In this document: positions 14,377 to 23,832 of the stretch, one piece after another
Layout: every line of letters begins with the position of its first letter
Position numbering within the stretch: position 1 is the stretch's first letter
DNA from: Solimicrobium sp040544425
GTDB lineage: Bacteria; Pseudomonadota; Gammaproteobacteria; Burkholderiales; Burkholderiaceae_D
Assembly: GCA_040544425.1 (NCBI GenBank)
Contig: JBEONO010000020.1
Coordinates: 4,705 to 68,704 of the forward strand
DNA: 64,000 nt
Direction of reading: 5' to 3'
Made by a program: the position numbers and the translations under genes
The notes under the pieces: model-generated
The model's input: only the letters and a program-made list of their open reading frames with translations
Databases searched by the model: none
Told to the model about the DNA's origin: nothing

Positions 14377-15509
14377 CAGGCAGGTCCTATTCCTTGAAAT
14401 AACTTTTGCTCCGCGGCCAGATCACTGCCGGGACGCACGTTGGCTTTTTTATCGGCAGCAAATTGCAGCATACGATCAATGCACAGCCGGGCTTTACGTC
14501 CAACCTCTGCATCAACCAATACTTCGTTCTTGCCGTTCTCCAGCACCTCGGCAAGATTACGCAAACCGTTCATCGCCATCCACGGGCAATGCGCGCAGCT
14601 TTTGCAGGTTGCGCTGTTACCGGCAGTTGGCGCCACGATTAATTTTTTGTGCGGCGCGGCCTGCTGCATTTTATAAAGAATGCCATTATCGGTTGCGACA
14701 ATAAAAGTCGTTGCGGGCAGCGTCTTGACCGCATTGATCAGTTGCGAAGTCGAACCAACCACATCGGCCAGCGCGACCACCGCCTCTGGCGATTCGGGAT
14801 GCACCAAAATTTTGGCATCGGGATATTCATCCCGCAGCAGCGCAAGCTCAACACCCTTAAATTCGTCATGGACCAGACAGGAGCCTTGCCACAACAGCAT
14901 ATCGGCTCCAGTCTGCTTTTGAATATAGGCGCCCAAATGCTTGTCCGGCGCCCACAATATTTTTTTACCCTGCGCGTGCAGATGCGCAACGATATCCAGG
15001 CCAATTGATGAAGTGACCATCCAGTCGGCGCGCGCTTTGACAGAGGCGCTGGTGTTGGCATACACCACCACCGTGCGGTCCGGATGCGCATCACAAAATG
15101 CGGCAAACTCGTCGGCAGGACAACCCAGATCCAAAGAACAGGTCGCGTCCAGATCCGGCATTAATATGCGCTTTTGCGGGCTTAATATTTTGGCTGTCTC
15201 GCCCATGAAACGTACGCCCGCCACAACTAAAGTCTGCGCGCTGTGATCACGGCCAAAGCGCGCCATTTCCAACGAATCCGAAACACAACCGCCGGTTTCT
15301 TCTGCCAGCGCCTGCAATTCTGCGTCGACATAATAATGGGCGACCAACACCGCCTGTTGTTCTTTAAGCAGGCATCTGATTTTTTCTTTCAACAGAATTT
15401 TTTCCGCTGCACTCGGCTCATCGGGCACTTTTGCCCAGGCATGGCTGACGCAACTGGAACCGATTTCCATTTGCGGACGTTCAAATTCAATGATCTTCGT
15501 TGCTTGCAT
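14376..15509 (-). CDS. nadA: Quinolinate synthase NadA
   Basis: Condenses iminoaspartate with dihydroxyacetone phosphate to quinolinate using a [4Fe-4S] cluster. The 377-residue protein has the expected cysteines in CSLDLGCPADEF (about residue 125), SCLVHDEF (about 220) and the CKSCAHCPWM group (about 305). AHYYVDAELQALAEE and DRTVVVYANTSASVKA are family segments. The start at ATG 15509 gives a slightly extended N-terminus with no effect on the core. It is first of the nadA-nadC pair and lies 15 bp behind the beta-propeller gene, so all may share a transcript. Confidence 0.96.
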   Translation of the reverse strand: MQATKIIEFERPQMEIGSSCVSHAWAKVPDEPSAAEKILLKEKIRCLLKEQQAVLVAHYYVDAELQALAEETGGCVSDSLEMARFGRDHSAQTLVVAGVRFMGETAKILSPQKRILMPDLDATCSLDLGCPADEFAAFCDAHPDRTVVVYANTSASVKARADWMVTSSIGLDIVAHLHAQGKKILWAPDKHLGAYIQKQTGADMLLWQGSCLVHDEFKGVELALLRDEYPDAKILVHPESPEAVVALADVVGSTSQLINAVKTLPATTFIVATDNGILYKMQQAAPHKKLIVAPTAGNSATCKSCAHCPWMAMNGLRNLAEVLENGKNEVLVDAEVGRKARLCIDRMLQFAADKKANVRPGSDLAAEQKLFQGIGPA

Positions 15510-15524
15510 AATTCACCCTGGCTA

Positions 15525-16775
15525 TTAACGTAAATTGCCCGTGTGCCCGAGAGAATATCTGCCCGGCTGTGGCCATACGGTTAACCCGTGCGGCTCCTTG
15601 CCGACCGGGATTTTTGTGACTTGACCGTTACTGGTGTCGATATGATAAACCTCATCGTCAAATCGCCCCGACAACCAGAGTTCTTTTCCATTCGCGCTGA
15701 CATTACCCATATCCGGACTGCCGCCGCCTGGAATCGGCCATTGCGCGACAATTTTTTCCGAAGCAAAATCAATCACCGTAACACTGCCTTTGCCATTCGT
15801 CGGCCCATGAATTTTGTGTGAGCCGCGATTTGACACATAGAACTGTTTGCCATCGCGACTCGGATAAATGCCGTGCGCTGCGACACCCGTGGCGATAAAA
15901 CCGATTTTGGTAAATGATTCACCATCGATAATATGGACGCCATCGGCCTCCATGTCAGCCACGTAAAACCGCTTGCCGTCCGGCGAGCTGCGAATGTCCT
16001 GTGGCATTCCTTTTTTAGAACTGCAGATTTCCGTATCGGCCGGATTAATCGGTCCGGTATTGGTTGGCGCAGCCCTGAAACGGGTACTCGGCATGGTCAA
16101 TTTCAGGTAGCCGATGACGCTGCGATTGACCAGATCAATCTTGGCAATACTGCCTTCAAACTCGCAGGTAAACATGGCGTATTTACCGTCGATCGAAAAA
16201 TCGGCGTGGTTAATCCCTTTGCATTGCGGCACGTCAATTGAGTACTGCATCTGCATGGTTTGCGGATCACGGAAATCCAGACGGTGCTTGGCTTCAGCAA
16301 CCACAATGGCGGATTTTCCGTCGGGAGAAAAATACAGATTGTAAGGATCATCAACCGGTATCGCCTGGCCAGGCTTGCCGGTGCGCGGGTCGATCGGTGT
16401 CAGGCTGCCGTCGGTGCGACCTTCGGCATTGTTCGCCACCCACAGCGTGCGCAGGTCCCAGGACGGAACAATATGCTGGGGCGAGCGACCGACTTTAAAC
16501 CGATCAATGACTTTCAAGGTCGCCGGGTCGATCACGGTGACATCGTTGGAACGCAGATTGGGCACATACACGCGCTCCAGATCTTCTTTGACGACCGGGT
16601 TAAACATGTTTGCACCGGTTTCACTGTACAAATTCAGCGGATTAACGACTGGCGGCATGCCAGGTACGGTTAAAATTGGCTTGACTCCCGTCGGAATGGC
16701 GGGCGTGGTGGCCTGAGGCGCTGCAAAAATCGCAGTCGCCAGCAAGGTCAATGTTAGTAGAGATGCTTTTTTCAT
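15525..16775 (-). CDS. Exported YncE-like beta-propeller protein
   Basis: A 416-residue protein with a signal peptide (KKASLLTLTLLATAIFAAP), so it acts outside the cytoplasm. The body consists of repeats of the YVTN/YncE type: VYVPNLRSNDVTVIDPAT, LWVANN, FYVADMEADGVHIID, FYVSNRGSHKIHG and LWLSGRFDDEVYHIDTS, probably a seven-bladed propeller. Such proteins bind ligands or partner enzymes; no catalytic motif is seen. It lies 30 bp downstream of the creatininase-family gene, also exported, which suggests one function for the pair, but what they act on cannot be told. Confidence 0.8.
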   Translation of the reverse strand: MKKASLLTLTLLATAIFAAPQATTPAIPTGVKPILTVPGMPPVVNPLNLYSETGANMFNPVVKEDLERVYVPNLRSNDVTVIDPATLKVIDRFKVGRSPQHIVPSWDLRTLWVANNAEGRTDGSLTPIDPRTGKPGQAIPVDDPYNLYFSPDGKSAIVVAEAKHRLDFRDPQTMQMQYSIDVPQCKGINHADFSIDGKYAMFTCEFEGSIAKIDLVNRSVIGYLKLTMPSTRFRAAPTNTGPINPADTEICSSKKGMPQDIRSSPDGKRFYVADMEADGVHIIDGESFTKIGFIATGVAAHGIYPSRDGKQFYVSNRGSHKIHGPTNGKGSVTVIDFASEKIVAQWPIPGGGSPDMGNVSANGKELWLSGRFDDEVYHIDTSNGQVTKIPVGKEPHGLTVWPQPGRYSLGHTGNLR

Positions 16776-16805
16776 TATTCGTCTTTTAAAATTAAACCTG
16801 ATCCA

Positions 16806-17636
16806 TTAATTCTTCATCGCTGCACGAATTGCAGCCACTGATCCATCAACGATCAACTGGATACCCAGTTGACCCAGTTCGACACTGGCACGTCTTGGAT
16901 CGCCCGTTACGCCATCATTTACCGTCGGTTTGGGGCCAGCGGCCATCGCATCGCTGCGCACCAGATTTTTATCCACGGCCATCGTCAGTGCCGTATCCGG
17001 CAAACCACCATGCGCGCCAATTTCGGCATCGCCAAATCCGCGTGTTTTTAACATCGCGTCGACGCCCGCAGAACTCAGGCGATAATATTCCGCCAAATAA
17101 ATCACGCGCGAACGCGGATCATTTGCCCATTCCTTATTTAATTTTTTCGCGACCCGTTCCATGTTTGGTTTGTAGCCGCCATGGTCGCCCAGCATCACAA
17201 TATATTTAAAGCCATGCTGTTTAAAACTGCGCACCGCCCCTTCCAGCATCGCCTCAAAGGCTGCATCCGGAATTGAAATCGTACCGGTAAAGCGCATGTG
17301 CGCCACGGGTGGATTGATTGAGCCTTCCGGAACATAGCTGATTACTGGTGCCACCAGGGTATTGCCGAGCTTTTGCGCGATTTGTCCGGCGATGGCATGA
17401 ACGCGAAAATTATGTTTGCCAAGCGCCACATACGGGCCTGTCTGTTCGGTCGCCCCAATCGGAATCAGGATGGTATTGCTGCCTGATGCGAGCCGATCTC
17501 TTACTTCGGTACTGGTCAACTCTTCAAGCTCAACGGTGTCCGCGACAGGTCGGGTCAGGCTGGCAACTACTGGTGAAGACATCAACCACGTGCATATTAA
17601 TAGTCCGAGCAAACACGATGTGCGGGAAAAACGCAA
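16806..17636 (-). CDS. Exported creatininase-family protein
   Basis: A 276-residue protein with an N-terminal signal peptide (LLGLLICTWLMSSPVVAS). The creatininase fold is recognised by IPIGATEQTGPYVALGKHN, LGDHGGYKPN and GAHGGLPDTALTM. Family members are metal-dependent amidohydrolases. Compared with creatininase itself, the Glu of the TEQ motif is kept, but the following metal His is Thr and the Asp of LGTD is His (GKHN); the DHGG histidine is kept. GKHN versions also occur in other members as I recall, so the protein may still bind metal. An exported form beside a beta-propeller protein is unusual. Substrate unknown. Confidence 0.8.
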   Translation of the reverse strand: MRFSRTSCLLGLLICTWLMSSPVVASLTRPVADTVELEELTSTEVRDRLASGSNTILIPIGATEQTGPYVALGKHNFRVHAIAGQIAQKLGNTLVAPVISYVPEGSINPPVAHMRFTGTISIPDAAFEAMLEGAVRSFKQHGFKYIVMLGDHGGYKPNMERVAKKLNKEWANDPRSRVIYLAEYYRLSSAGVDAMLKTRGFGDAEIGAHGGLPDTALTMAVDKNLVRSDAMAAGPKPTVNDGVTGDPRRASVELGQLGIQLIVDGSVAAIRAAMKN

Positions 17637-17916
17637 AATAATTTCCGATGAAATGATAACAAGCCGTGATTATCGCACCCCTGTGCTCTTTAGGGAATAT
17701 TGCGTTTGCGCTGGCGCAAATTATGCAGCGATTTCAAATTGCTTAAATTACAGCAATTTTCGCACTTTATAAATTAAATCTGCCTATCCGGACTTTTACT
17801 TATTGTTAAGACAATAGCTAGTTGCGAGACTCGCCCGGCTTTATTGGATGCGCCTGGTAATTCTATTAAGGCGCAATGGAAATTTTATTTCAATGAATTT
17901 TAAAAAGGAAACAGCT

Positions 17917-19860
17917 ATGTCTCGAACAAATAAACCCTTAAGAAAAAAAATCTATTTACTTGCCCAATCCGCGCTTATTACTTCACTGTTGGTCGGTTGT
18001 GGCGGATCATCAAATTCCGATTCATCAACTAACCCGAGCCACACACAAAAAAAGGCAGTCAATCCGGCAGCATTGAATGCAACGACATCCACCGAACCGT
18101 TTTATGATTTCGGTTTAAATGGCAGTCAATACAGCGGATCGTTCTCAATCAACATTGGCAATATTAATGTGACTTCGCCAATCAACACGATTGTATTTAC
18201 CTCGAACGCCGAATTGACTACCAGCCTCTGGTACGGCTCGCTGATGAATTACCCGATTCCTGATATAACAAAAACCGGCAACCAGGCAACCGGTTTCACT
18301 TACACCTTGGACTACACCAACAAAGTCGGCCACGATTCCTTTTATCCAAGCTCAGGAACGATTACGGTTCCGTGGACGCTGGGGTTCACAGGAGACCCAC
18401 TCAATCCGGTGGTCCCGCTGATCAAGTCACTGTCTGTCAACGGTGTTCCGTATCCGCTGAATCCGCAAAATTATCCCGACTGCGGCGCCTGTGCAGACCC
18501 TGGCAATGGCAAAGTGATTGCCGGCTATCAGGAACAATGGTCAGTTTACGGATTGGCTTACTATCCGACCGACATTCCCTTCACCAAACTCAACACCATC
18601 AACTACGCCTTCATCAGTTTTGCGACGCCACATTCTTATCCTGGATATGGCAGCGGAACCTACGGGATCGTTTCGGCAGATGATGCGGCAGACTACTATC
18701 AATTGATCGAACTGTACAAGGCCAAGCAACGCTATCCCTATCTAAAAGTCGTGTTGTCATTTGGGGGCTGGACCAATGACAATCAGTCTGTTTTCCCAGA
18801 TATTAATTTTGAAAAAATGGACGAATCACAGCGCGCCATTTTTGCTGAAAATGCCGCCAAGCTGGTCAATCAGCTAGGTCTCGACGGCATCGATATTGAC
18901 TGGGAATGGTGGGCAAATACCAGAACTTCGTCGCCAACAGTGTGCTCGGACACCTACTATGTCAAACCCGCCGGATATTGCCCGCAACCAAATCAGCCAC
19001 CGATCTATCACCCGCACAGCACGGCAAACTACGTTGATTTATTGATGAAATTGAGAGCGCAGTTGGGTACCGACAAATTACTGAGCATTGCAACCGTATC
19101 CGATGCCAGCAAAATTGCCGCCGATGAAGATCCGGCTCAGGGAGGCTATGCCGGTGCATGGGCACAGATCGCCAGTTATGTTGATCGCATCAACGTGATG
19201 GAGTACGACATGCATGGCGCATTCGACTACCACGTAAGCAATGGCAACCTTGATGGCTTATCGTATTCTCAGGCAACCTGGGATGTTGATCCGGTTCTGG
19301 CAGCCGTGAATCAGAATGTCAGCATCAAAGCATCGATCCAAAAATATGTGGACTATGGAGTACCAGTCAACAAGCTGATAATCGGGTTCCCGGCCTACGG
19401 CCGCAGTTCGTATATTGGCACTGCTGGCAACACAGCGGGCGCAGAACAAATCATCACTTCAGCTACTGCGCCAGTCGGTGAATTGGACGGCGGCAGCAAC
19501 ACGCCAGGCAGTCCACCTGTTGCCGGTTTATTCAGCTATAAGTGCCTGTTAGATTCTTCCAGATGCATCAACGGCGCGGCGATTGTAAATGGATTGACCA
19601 AAATCCAAAAAAGCAATGTCACGTTTTATGATTCCACTTACCAATTGACTCCATGGGGATACGGAACGTATCCGGGCAGTACCAACCTGATTTACATTTC
19701 CTATGATGACGAGAACAGTGTGGCAGACAAATTGGCTAAAACCTGTCAGACGTTTGGCGCAATCGGCGGTGCCATGGTGTGGGCGTTGGACGGTGACACC
19801 AGCGATCAACACTCGCTGGTCAACAGCATCCAAAATAAATTGGCGGCAGGCTGTCAGTAG
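17917..19860 (+). CDS. Glycoside hydrolase family 18 chitinase, lipoprotein
   Basis: Chitin is cut by GH18 enzymes through a substrate-assisted mechanism. The catalytic DxxDxDxE motif is intact in LDGIDIDWEWW (about residue 335). The ATG at 17917 is preferred because AAAAGGAA lies 7 nt upstream; the longer frame adds 23 residues. The N-terminus carries a lipobox LVGC with Cys28 followed by GGSSNSDSS, so the protein is a lipoprotein. Residues about 55-165 look like a separate beta-domain, possibly carbohydrate binding; the barrel runs from about 190 to 645 (647 residues in all). It sits alone, divergent from the creatininase-family gene. Confidence 0.92.
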   Translation: MSRTNKPLRKKIYLLAQSALITSLLVGCGGSSNSDSSTNPSHTQKKAVNPAALNATTSTEPFYDFGLNGSQYSGSFSINIGNINVTSPINTIVFTSNAELTTSLWYGSLMNYPIPDITKTGNQATGFTYTLDYTNKVGHDSFYPSSGTITVPWTLGFTGDPLNPVVPLIKSLSVNGVPYPLNPQNYPDCGACADPGNGKVIAGYQEQWSVYGLAYYPTDIPFTKLNTINYAFISFATPHSYPGYGSGTYGIVSADDAADYYQLIELYKAKQRYPYLKVVLSFGGWTNDNQSVFPDINFEKMDESQRAIFAENAAKLVNQLGLDGIDIDWEWWANTRTSSPTVCSDTYYVKPAGYCPQPNQPPIYHPHSTANYVDLLMKLRAQLGTDKLLSIATVSDASKIAADEDPAQGGYAGAWAQIASYVDRINVMEYDMHGAFDYHVSNGNLDGLSYSQATWDVDPVLAAVNQNVSIKASIQKYVDYGVPVNKLIIGFPAYGRSSYIGTAGNTAGAEQIITSATAPVGELDGGSNTPGSPPVAGLFSYKCLLDSSRCINGAAIVNGLTKIQKSNVTFYDSTYQLTPWGYGTYPGSTNLIYISYDDENSVADKLAKTCQTFGAIGGAMVWALDGDTSDQHSLVNSIQNKLAAGCQ

Positions 19861-19880
19861 AGCTTGGAATTTAGCGGCAG

Positions 19881-21263
19881 TTAAGGCGCGGCCGACAAGC
19901 CGTGCCTCATGTTCAACTGACGAAACTCGGTCAACTGATCGCGCACTTTCAAAATAACACTCGCCCATTCACCACTGGCAGGTTGCCGGAACAAGGTCAT
20001 TGTGTTTGGATACCAGGGGCTGGTATCGCTGTCAGCGTGCCAGCGCCAGTCGCAGCGATAATCCGGCAACAGCACCCAGCAAGGCTTGCCCATCGCCCCA
20101 GCCAGGTGAGCGACAGCAGTATCGACACTGATCACCAGATCGAGATTTTGAATCACGGCAGCAGTCTCGGCAAAATCAGTCAACAAGGCACCTAGTGCCA
20201 TCATCTTGAATGGAACAGCTTCTGCTTCGCCCAATCCCTTTTGCAGACTGATCAGGTTCACTCCAGAAACGGCCGAAAGCGGGATAAGTGTCTGTACTGA
20301 AGCAATTGACCGGTCGGCATCGTTCTCAAATTGCGGGTTGCCCTGCCAGACCAGGCCAACCCGCAATCCGTCTTTGGGTAATCGGGCATGCCATTTTTCG
20401 GTCAGTGCTGGTTCAGCGTGCAAATACGGAATCGGGGTGGGGATATTATTGGATCGGGTCAGGCAATTGCGCGGCAGGCTCATTGGCGGCGACCAGTAAT
20501 CCCAGCCAGTCGGAGGAACTTCATCGCTAAAGGAAAACAGCTGATCAACCCCGGCAAGACTGCCAAATAACCTTTTCAAACCCGGATGACAAATCATCGC
20601 CAGTCTGCTGACACCCCGGGCTTTGAGCTCACTGATATACCGGCTGTAAAAAATCATGTCGCCGTGTCCCGCCTCGAAACCGATCATCAGCGATTTGCCA
20701 AATAATGGTTCGCCGCGCCAGCGCGGAAACTGAAAATGATTTTCCAACATCGGATACTGCCAACGATCTTCCAGCCGGTCCCAGCCTTCTTCCCAGCGCC
20801 GTTGACGCAGCAGGATATAACTCAGATTGAAGCTGGCATTGGCCAGCGTCTCGTCGTTGGCCAGCGCGGCGTGATAGCACTGCTCGGCTTCCGCTTCGCG
20901 CTTCAAACAGGCCAGCAATACCCCGAGATTTGACCAGGCAGAGGCACTGTTCGGATGCAGGTTCAGGTAGTTCCGGTACAACAGTTCTGATTCGGAAAAG
21001 CGCTTTTGCTCCATCAACATCACGCCGAGGATCAAATACGGCTGCTCCAGATCCGGGCTGAAAGAAATCGCTTTCAGCAGGCACTTTTCAGCAAAATTGA
21101 GGTCACCGGCCTTGGAACGCAAATACCCCAGATTGGCCCAGGCCTCACTGAAATTGGGTTCCAGATTCAGGGCATTGCGAAAGCATTGTTCTGCGACCAG
21201 TGTTTTACCCGACTGCATCAGCCGATTACCTTCGTAGAATAATTCTTGCGCAGGTGTGGTCAT
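19881..21263 (-). CDS. TPR-repeat protein with glycosyltransferase-like C-terminal domain
   Basis: About 460 residues. Residues roughly 5-170 hold four to five tetratricopeptide repeats (AEQCFRNALNLEPNFSEAWANLGYL). Residues 190-450 resemble the heptosyltransferase-like (GT9) fold seen behind TPRs in many proteobacteria: GFEAGHGDMIFYSRYI, GLVWQGNPQFENDADRS, LDLVISVDTAVAHLAGAMGKP. Such proteins are thought to glycosylate proteins or surface polymers; the target is unknown. The start is uncertain: ATG 21263 lies 25 bp after ftsB, while an in-frame GTG at 21314 would overlap the ftsB end. Neither has a clear ribosome-binding site. Likely last gene of the eno-ftsB transcript. Confidence 0.8.
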   Translation of the reverse strand: MTTPAQELFYEGNRLMQSGKTLVAEQCFRNALNLEPNFSEAWANLGYLRSKAGDLNFAEKCLLKAISFSPDLEQPYLILGVMLMEQKRFSESELLYRNYLNLHPNSASAWSNLGVLLACLKREAEAEQCYHAALANDETLANASFNLSYILLRQRRWEEGWDRLEDRWQYPMLENHFQFPRWRGEPLFGKSLMIGFEAGHGDMIFYSRYISELKARGVSRLAMICHPGLKRLFGSLAGVDQLFSFSDEVPPTGWDYWSPPMSLPRNCLTRSNNIPTPIPYLHAEPALTEKWHARLPKDGLRVGLVWQGNPQFENDADRSIASVQTLIPLSAVSGVNLISLQKGLGEAEAVPFKMMALGALLTDFAETAAVIQNLDLVISVDTAVAHLAGAMGKPCWVLLPDYRCDWRWHADSDTSPWYPNTMTLFRQPASGEWASVILKVRDQLTEFRQLNMRHGLSAAP

Positions 21264-21288
21264 AGGATTGAAACGACAATCTGGTGAT

Positions 21289-21579
21289 TTACTTATTGGT
21301 TTTTGGTTGCTCACCCAGGATTTGAATGAACACTTCGCCTTTTTTCAGCATCCCCAATTCATAGCGGGCGCGTTCTTCTACGGCGTCAGTCCCATCTTTT
21401 AAATCATTGACTTCCGATTCGAGCTTGGCGTTGCGCGTTTTGAGCTCCTGCACCCTGGCATGCGCCACGCCAACCTGATGTTCCATATCCCAGACCCGCA
21501 ACCAACCTCCCTTGCCCAGCCAGAGTGGATACTGGATGAGCACTAACAGGGAAGTCAGGACGACGGCGATAAAACGCAT
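21289..21579 (-). CDS. ftsB: Cell division protein FtsB
   Basis: FtsB joins FtsL and FtsQ in the divisome and helps trigger septal wall synthesis. The 96-residue protein has one N-terminal membrane helix (IAVVLTSLLVLIQYPLW), the GKGGWLRVWDM segment and a leucine-zipper-like coiled coil (VQELKTRNAKLESEVNDLKDG), followed by EERARYELGMLKKGEVFIQI, all standard. It follows eno by 21 bp, the classic eno-ftsB order. Confidence 0.93.
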   Translation of the reverse strand: MRFIAVVLTSLLVLIQYPLWLGKGGWLRVWDMEHQVGVAHARVQELKTRNAKLESEVNDLKDGTDAVEERARYELGMLKKGEVFIQILGEQPKTNK

Positions 21580-21600
21580 GGCAGTGTGGGTAGGATTGGA

Positions 21601-22884
21601 TTACTTCAGATTATAAAACGCATCCCGACCCGGATAGCTAGCAATATCGCCCAAATCTTCTTCAATACGCAACAGTTGGTTGTATTTGGCCATACGATCA
21701 GAACGCGACATTGAGCCGGTTTTGATCTGCAGAGCATTCATACCAACCGCGATATCGGCGATGGTGCTGTCTTCGGTTTCACCAGAACGATGCGAAATCA
21801 CTGCGGTATAGCCAGCGCGTTTGGCCATTTCAATCGCTGCAAACGTTTCAGTCAAGGTACCAATCTGATTGATTTTGATCAAAATGGAATTGGCGATATT
21901 TTTTTGGATGCCTTCTTTGAGAATCTTGGTGTTGGTAACAAACAAATCGTCGCCAACCAATTGAATTTTTTTGCCCAATACTTTGGTCAAGGTGGCCCAG
22001 CCATCCCAGTCACCTTCGGCCATGGCGTCTTCAATTGAAATGATTGGGTATTTGTCGCACCAGGTCGCCAGTAAATTCGTGAAGTCCGTCGCCGACAGAA
22101 CCAGGCCTTCGCCTTCCAGATGATATTTGCCGTCTTTGTAGAATTCGCTGGCTGCGCAATCCAGACCTAAAGCGATTTGCGTACCTGGCGTGTAACCGGC
22201 AGATTCGATGGCCTGAATAATCAATTTAATCGCTTCTTCATGATTTGCCACTGATGGCGCAAAACCGCCTTCGTCGCCGACTGCCGTGGTCAGGCCTTTG
22301 TCGTGCAGGATTTTTTTCAGATGATGAAAGACTTCCGCGCCGTAACGAATCGCTTCTTTAAAACTTGGTGCACCGACCGGAATGATCATGAATTCCTGGA
22401 TGTCCAGATTATTGTCAGCATGGGCGCCGCCGTTGATCACGTTCATCATCGGCACAGGCAACTGCATGGCTCCCGAACCGCCGAAATAACGATACAGGGG
22501 CAAACCGGCTTCTTCAGCGGCAGCTTTTGCCACCGCCATCGATACTGCCAGCATCGCGTTGGCACCCAGGCGGGCTTTGTTTTCAGTGCCGTCCAAATCG
22601 ATCAGAGTGCGATCCAAAAATGCCTGTTCGTTGGCATCGAGTCCCATGATTGCTTCGGCAATTTCGGTATTGATATGTTCACAGGCGCGCAAGACGCCTT
22701 TACCCATAAAGCGGGATTTGTCGCCGTCACGCAGTTCAATCGCTTCACGCGATCCGGTTGAGGCACCGGACGGAACCGAAGCACGGCCCATTACACCAGA
22801 CTCCAGCAGCACGTCGCATTCCACGGTGGGATTGCCGCGTGAATCCATAATTTCACGTCCGATAATGTCAACGATTGCACTCAT
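21601..22884 (-). CDS. eno: Enolase
   Basis: Converts 2-phosphoglycerate to phosphoenolpyruvate in glycolysis and is a component of RNA-degrading complexes in some bacteria. 427 residues, full length. Signature segments are REIMDSRGNPTVECDV at the N-terminus, NIANSILIKINQIGTLTET and SHRSGETEDSTIADIAVG with the catalytic Lys/His region. The ATG follows AGGAG with 6 nt spacing. A strong terminator at 22931 separates it from kdsA upstream, so it should have its own promoter in the 45 bp between. Confidence 0.98.
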   Translation of the reverse strand: MSAIVDIIGREIMDSRGNPTVECDVLLESGVMGRASVPSGASTGSREAIELRDGDKSRFMGKGVLRACEHINTEIAEAIMGLDANEQAFLDRTLIDLDGTENKARLGANAMLAVSMAVAKAAAEEAGLPLYRYFGGSGAMQLPVPMMNVINGGAHADNNLDIQEFMIIPVGAPSFKEAIRYGAEVFHHLKKILHDKGLTTAVGDEGGFAPSVANHEEAIKLIIQAIESAGYTPGTQIALGLDCAASEFYKDGKYHLEGEGLVLSATDFTNLLATWCDKYPIISIEDAMAEGDWDGWATLTKVLGKKIQLVGDDLFVTNTKILKEGIQKNIANSILIKINQIGTLTETFAAIEMAKRAGYTAVISHRSGETEDSTIADIAVGMNALQIKTGSMSRSDRMAKYNQLLRIEEDLGDIASYPGRDAFYNLK

Positions 22885-22930
22885 GTAGAACTCCTAGTAA
22901 ATAAAAAAAGTCAGAACGAATTCAAACAGC

Positions 22931-22961
22931 AAAAAAATACCAAACTTGACAAGTTTGGTAT
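22931..22961 (-). terminator. Terminator after kdsA
   Basis: A perfect 12-bp inverted repeat, ATACCAAACTTG and CAAGTTTGGTAT (22937-22961), is followed on the minus strand by a run of Ts. It closes the pyrG-kdsA unit before eno. Confidence 0.9.
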
Positions 22962-22980
22962 CGGTTAAATTGAAACAGAT

Positions 22981-23832
22981 TCAGGCGAAATTGGATTCCA
23001 TAAATCCCTGCGCCTTGACGATTTGATCGAGCGCCGTCAGCGTTGCCAGTAATTCCTTCATGCGCGCCAGCGGTACTGCATTCGGTCCGTCAGATTTGGC
23101 ATTGGCCGGATCCGGATGTGTTTCCATAAAGATGCCGGAAATGCCGACCGCAACTGCGGCACGCGCCAATACCGGAACAAACTCACGCTGACCACCGGAC
23201 GTAGTGCCCTGACCGCCGGGTAGCTGCACAGAATGGGTCGCATCAAACACAATCGGACATCCGGTTTCACGCATGATCGCCAACGAGCGCATATCTGAAA
23301 CCAGATTGTTATAGCCGAAACTGGCGCCACGTTCGCAGGCCATGAATTGGTCGGGCAATCCCTTGGCTGCCGCTGCGGCACGCGCCTTGTTAATGACATG
23401 CTGCATGTCATGCGGGGCCAGGAACTGACCTTTCTTGATATTCACCGGCTTGCCGGACGTCGCGCAGGCTTCGATAAAATCGGTTTGACGGCACAGGAAT
23501 GCGGGTGTTTGAAGAACATCGACCACCGCTGCGACTGCTGCGATCTCATGTAATTCATGCACATCGGTGAGCACCGGCACATTGATTTCGCGCTTAACGT
23601 CCGCCAGAATTTCCAGGCCCTTCTCCATACCCAAACCGCGGAACGAGGATCCCGATGAACGATTCGCTTTGTCAAACGAAGACTTATAAATAAATGGAAT
23701 GTTTAACGCCGCTGTGATTTCCTTCAATTGACCCGCGGTGTCCATCGCCATCTGGCGCGATTCAATGACACAGGGCCCGGCAATCAAAAACAGGGGGTGC
23801 TGCAAACCGACTTCAAATCCGCATAGTTTCAT
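22981..23832 (-). CDS. kdsA: 3-deoxy-8-phosphooctulonate (KDO-8-P) synthase
   Basis: Condenses arabinose 5-phosphate with phosphoenolpyruvate to KDO-8-phosphate, a precursor of the inner core of lipopolysaccharide. 283 residues. The FKSSFDKANRSS-type loop appears as YKSSFDKANRSS, with PVLTDVHE and the GxTSGGQREFVPVLARAA region. Its ATG overlaps the pyrG stop (ATGA), so translation is coupled. Confidence 0.97.
   Translation of the reverse strand: MKLCGFEVGLQHPLFLIAGPCVIESRQMAMDTAGQLKEITAALNIPFIYKSSFDKANRSSGSSFRGLGMEKGLEILADVKREINVPVLTDVHELHEIAAVAAVVDVLQTPAFLCRQTDFIEACATSGKPVNIKKGQFLAPHDMQHVINKARAAAAAKGLPDQFMACERGASFGYNNLVSDMRSLAIMRETGCPIVFDATHSVQLPGGQGTTSGGQREFVPVLARAAVAVGISGIFMETHPDPANAKSDGPNAVPLARMKELLATLTALDQIVKAQGFMESNFA

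Noticed and set aside
19881..21263. The TPR protein as a dedicated heptosyltransferase of lipopolysaccharide core
   Set aside because: The GT9-like part is divergent and fused to TPRs, and no core-oligosaccharide genes are adjacent; only a general glycosyltransferase-like call is justified.
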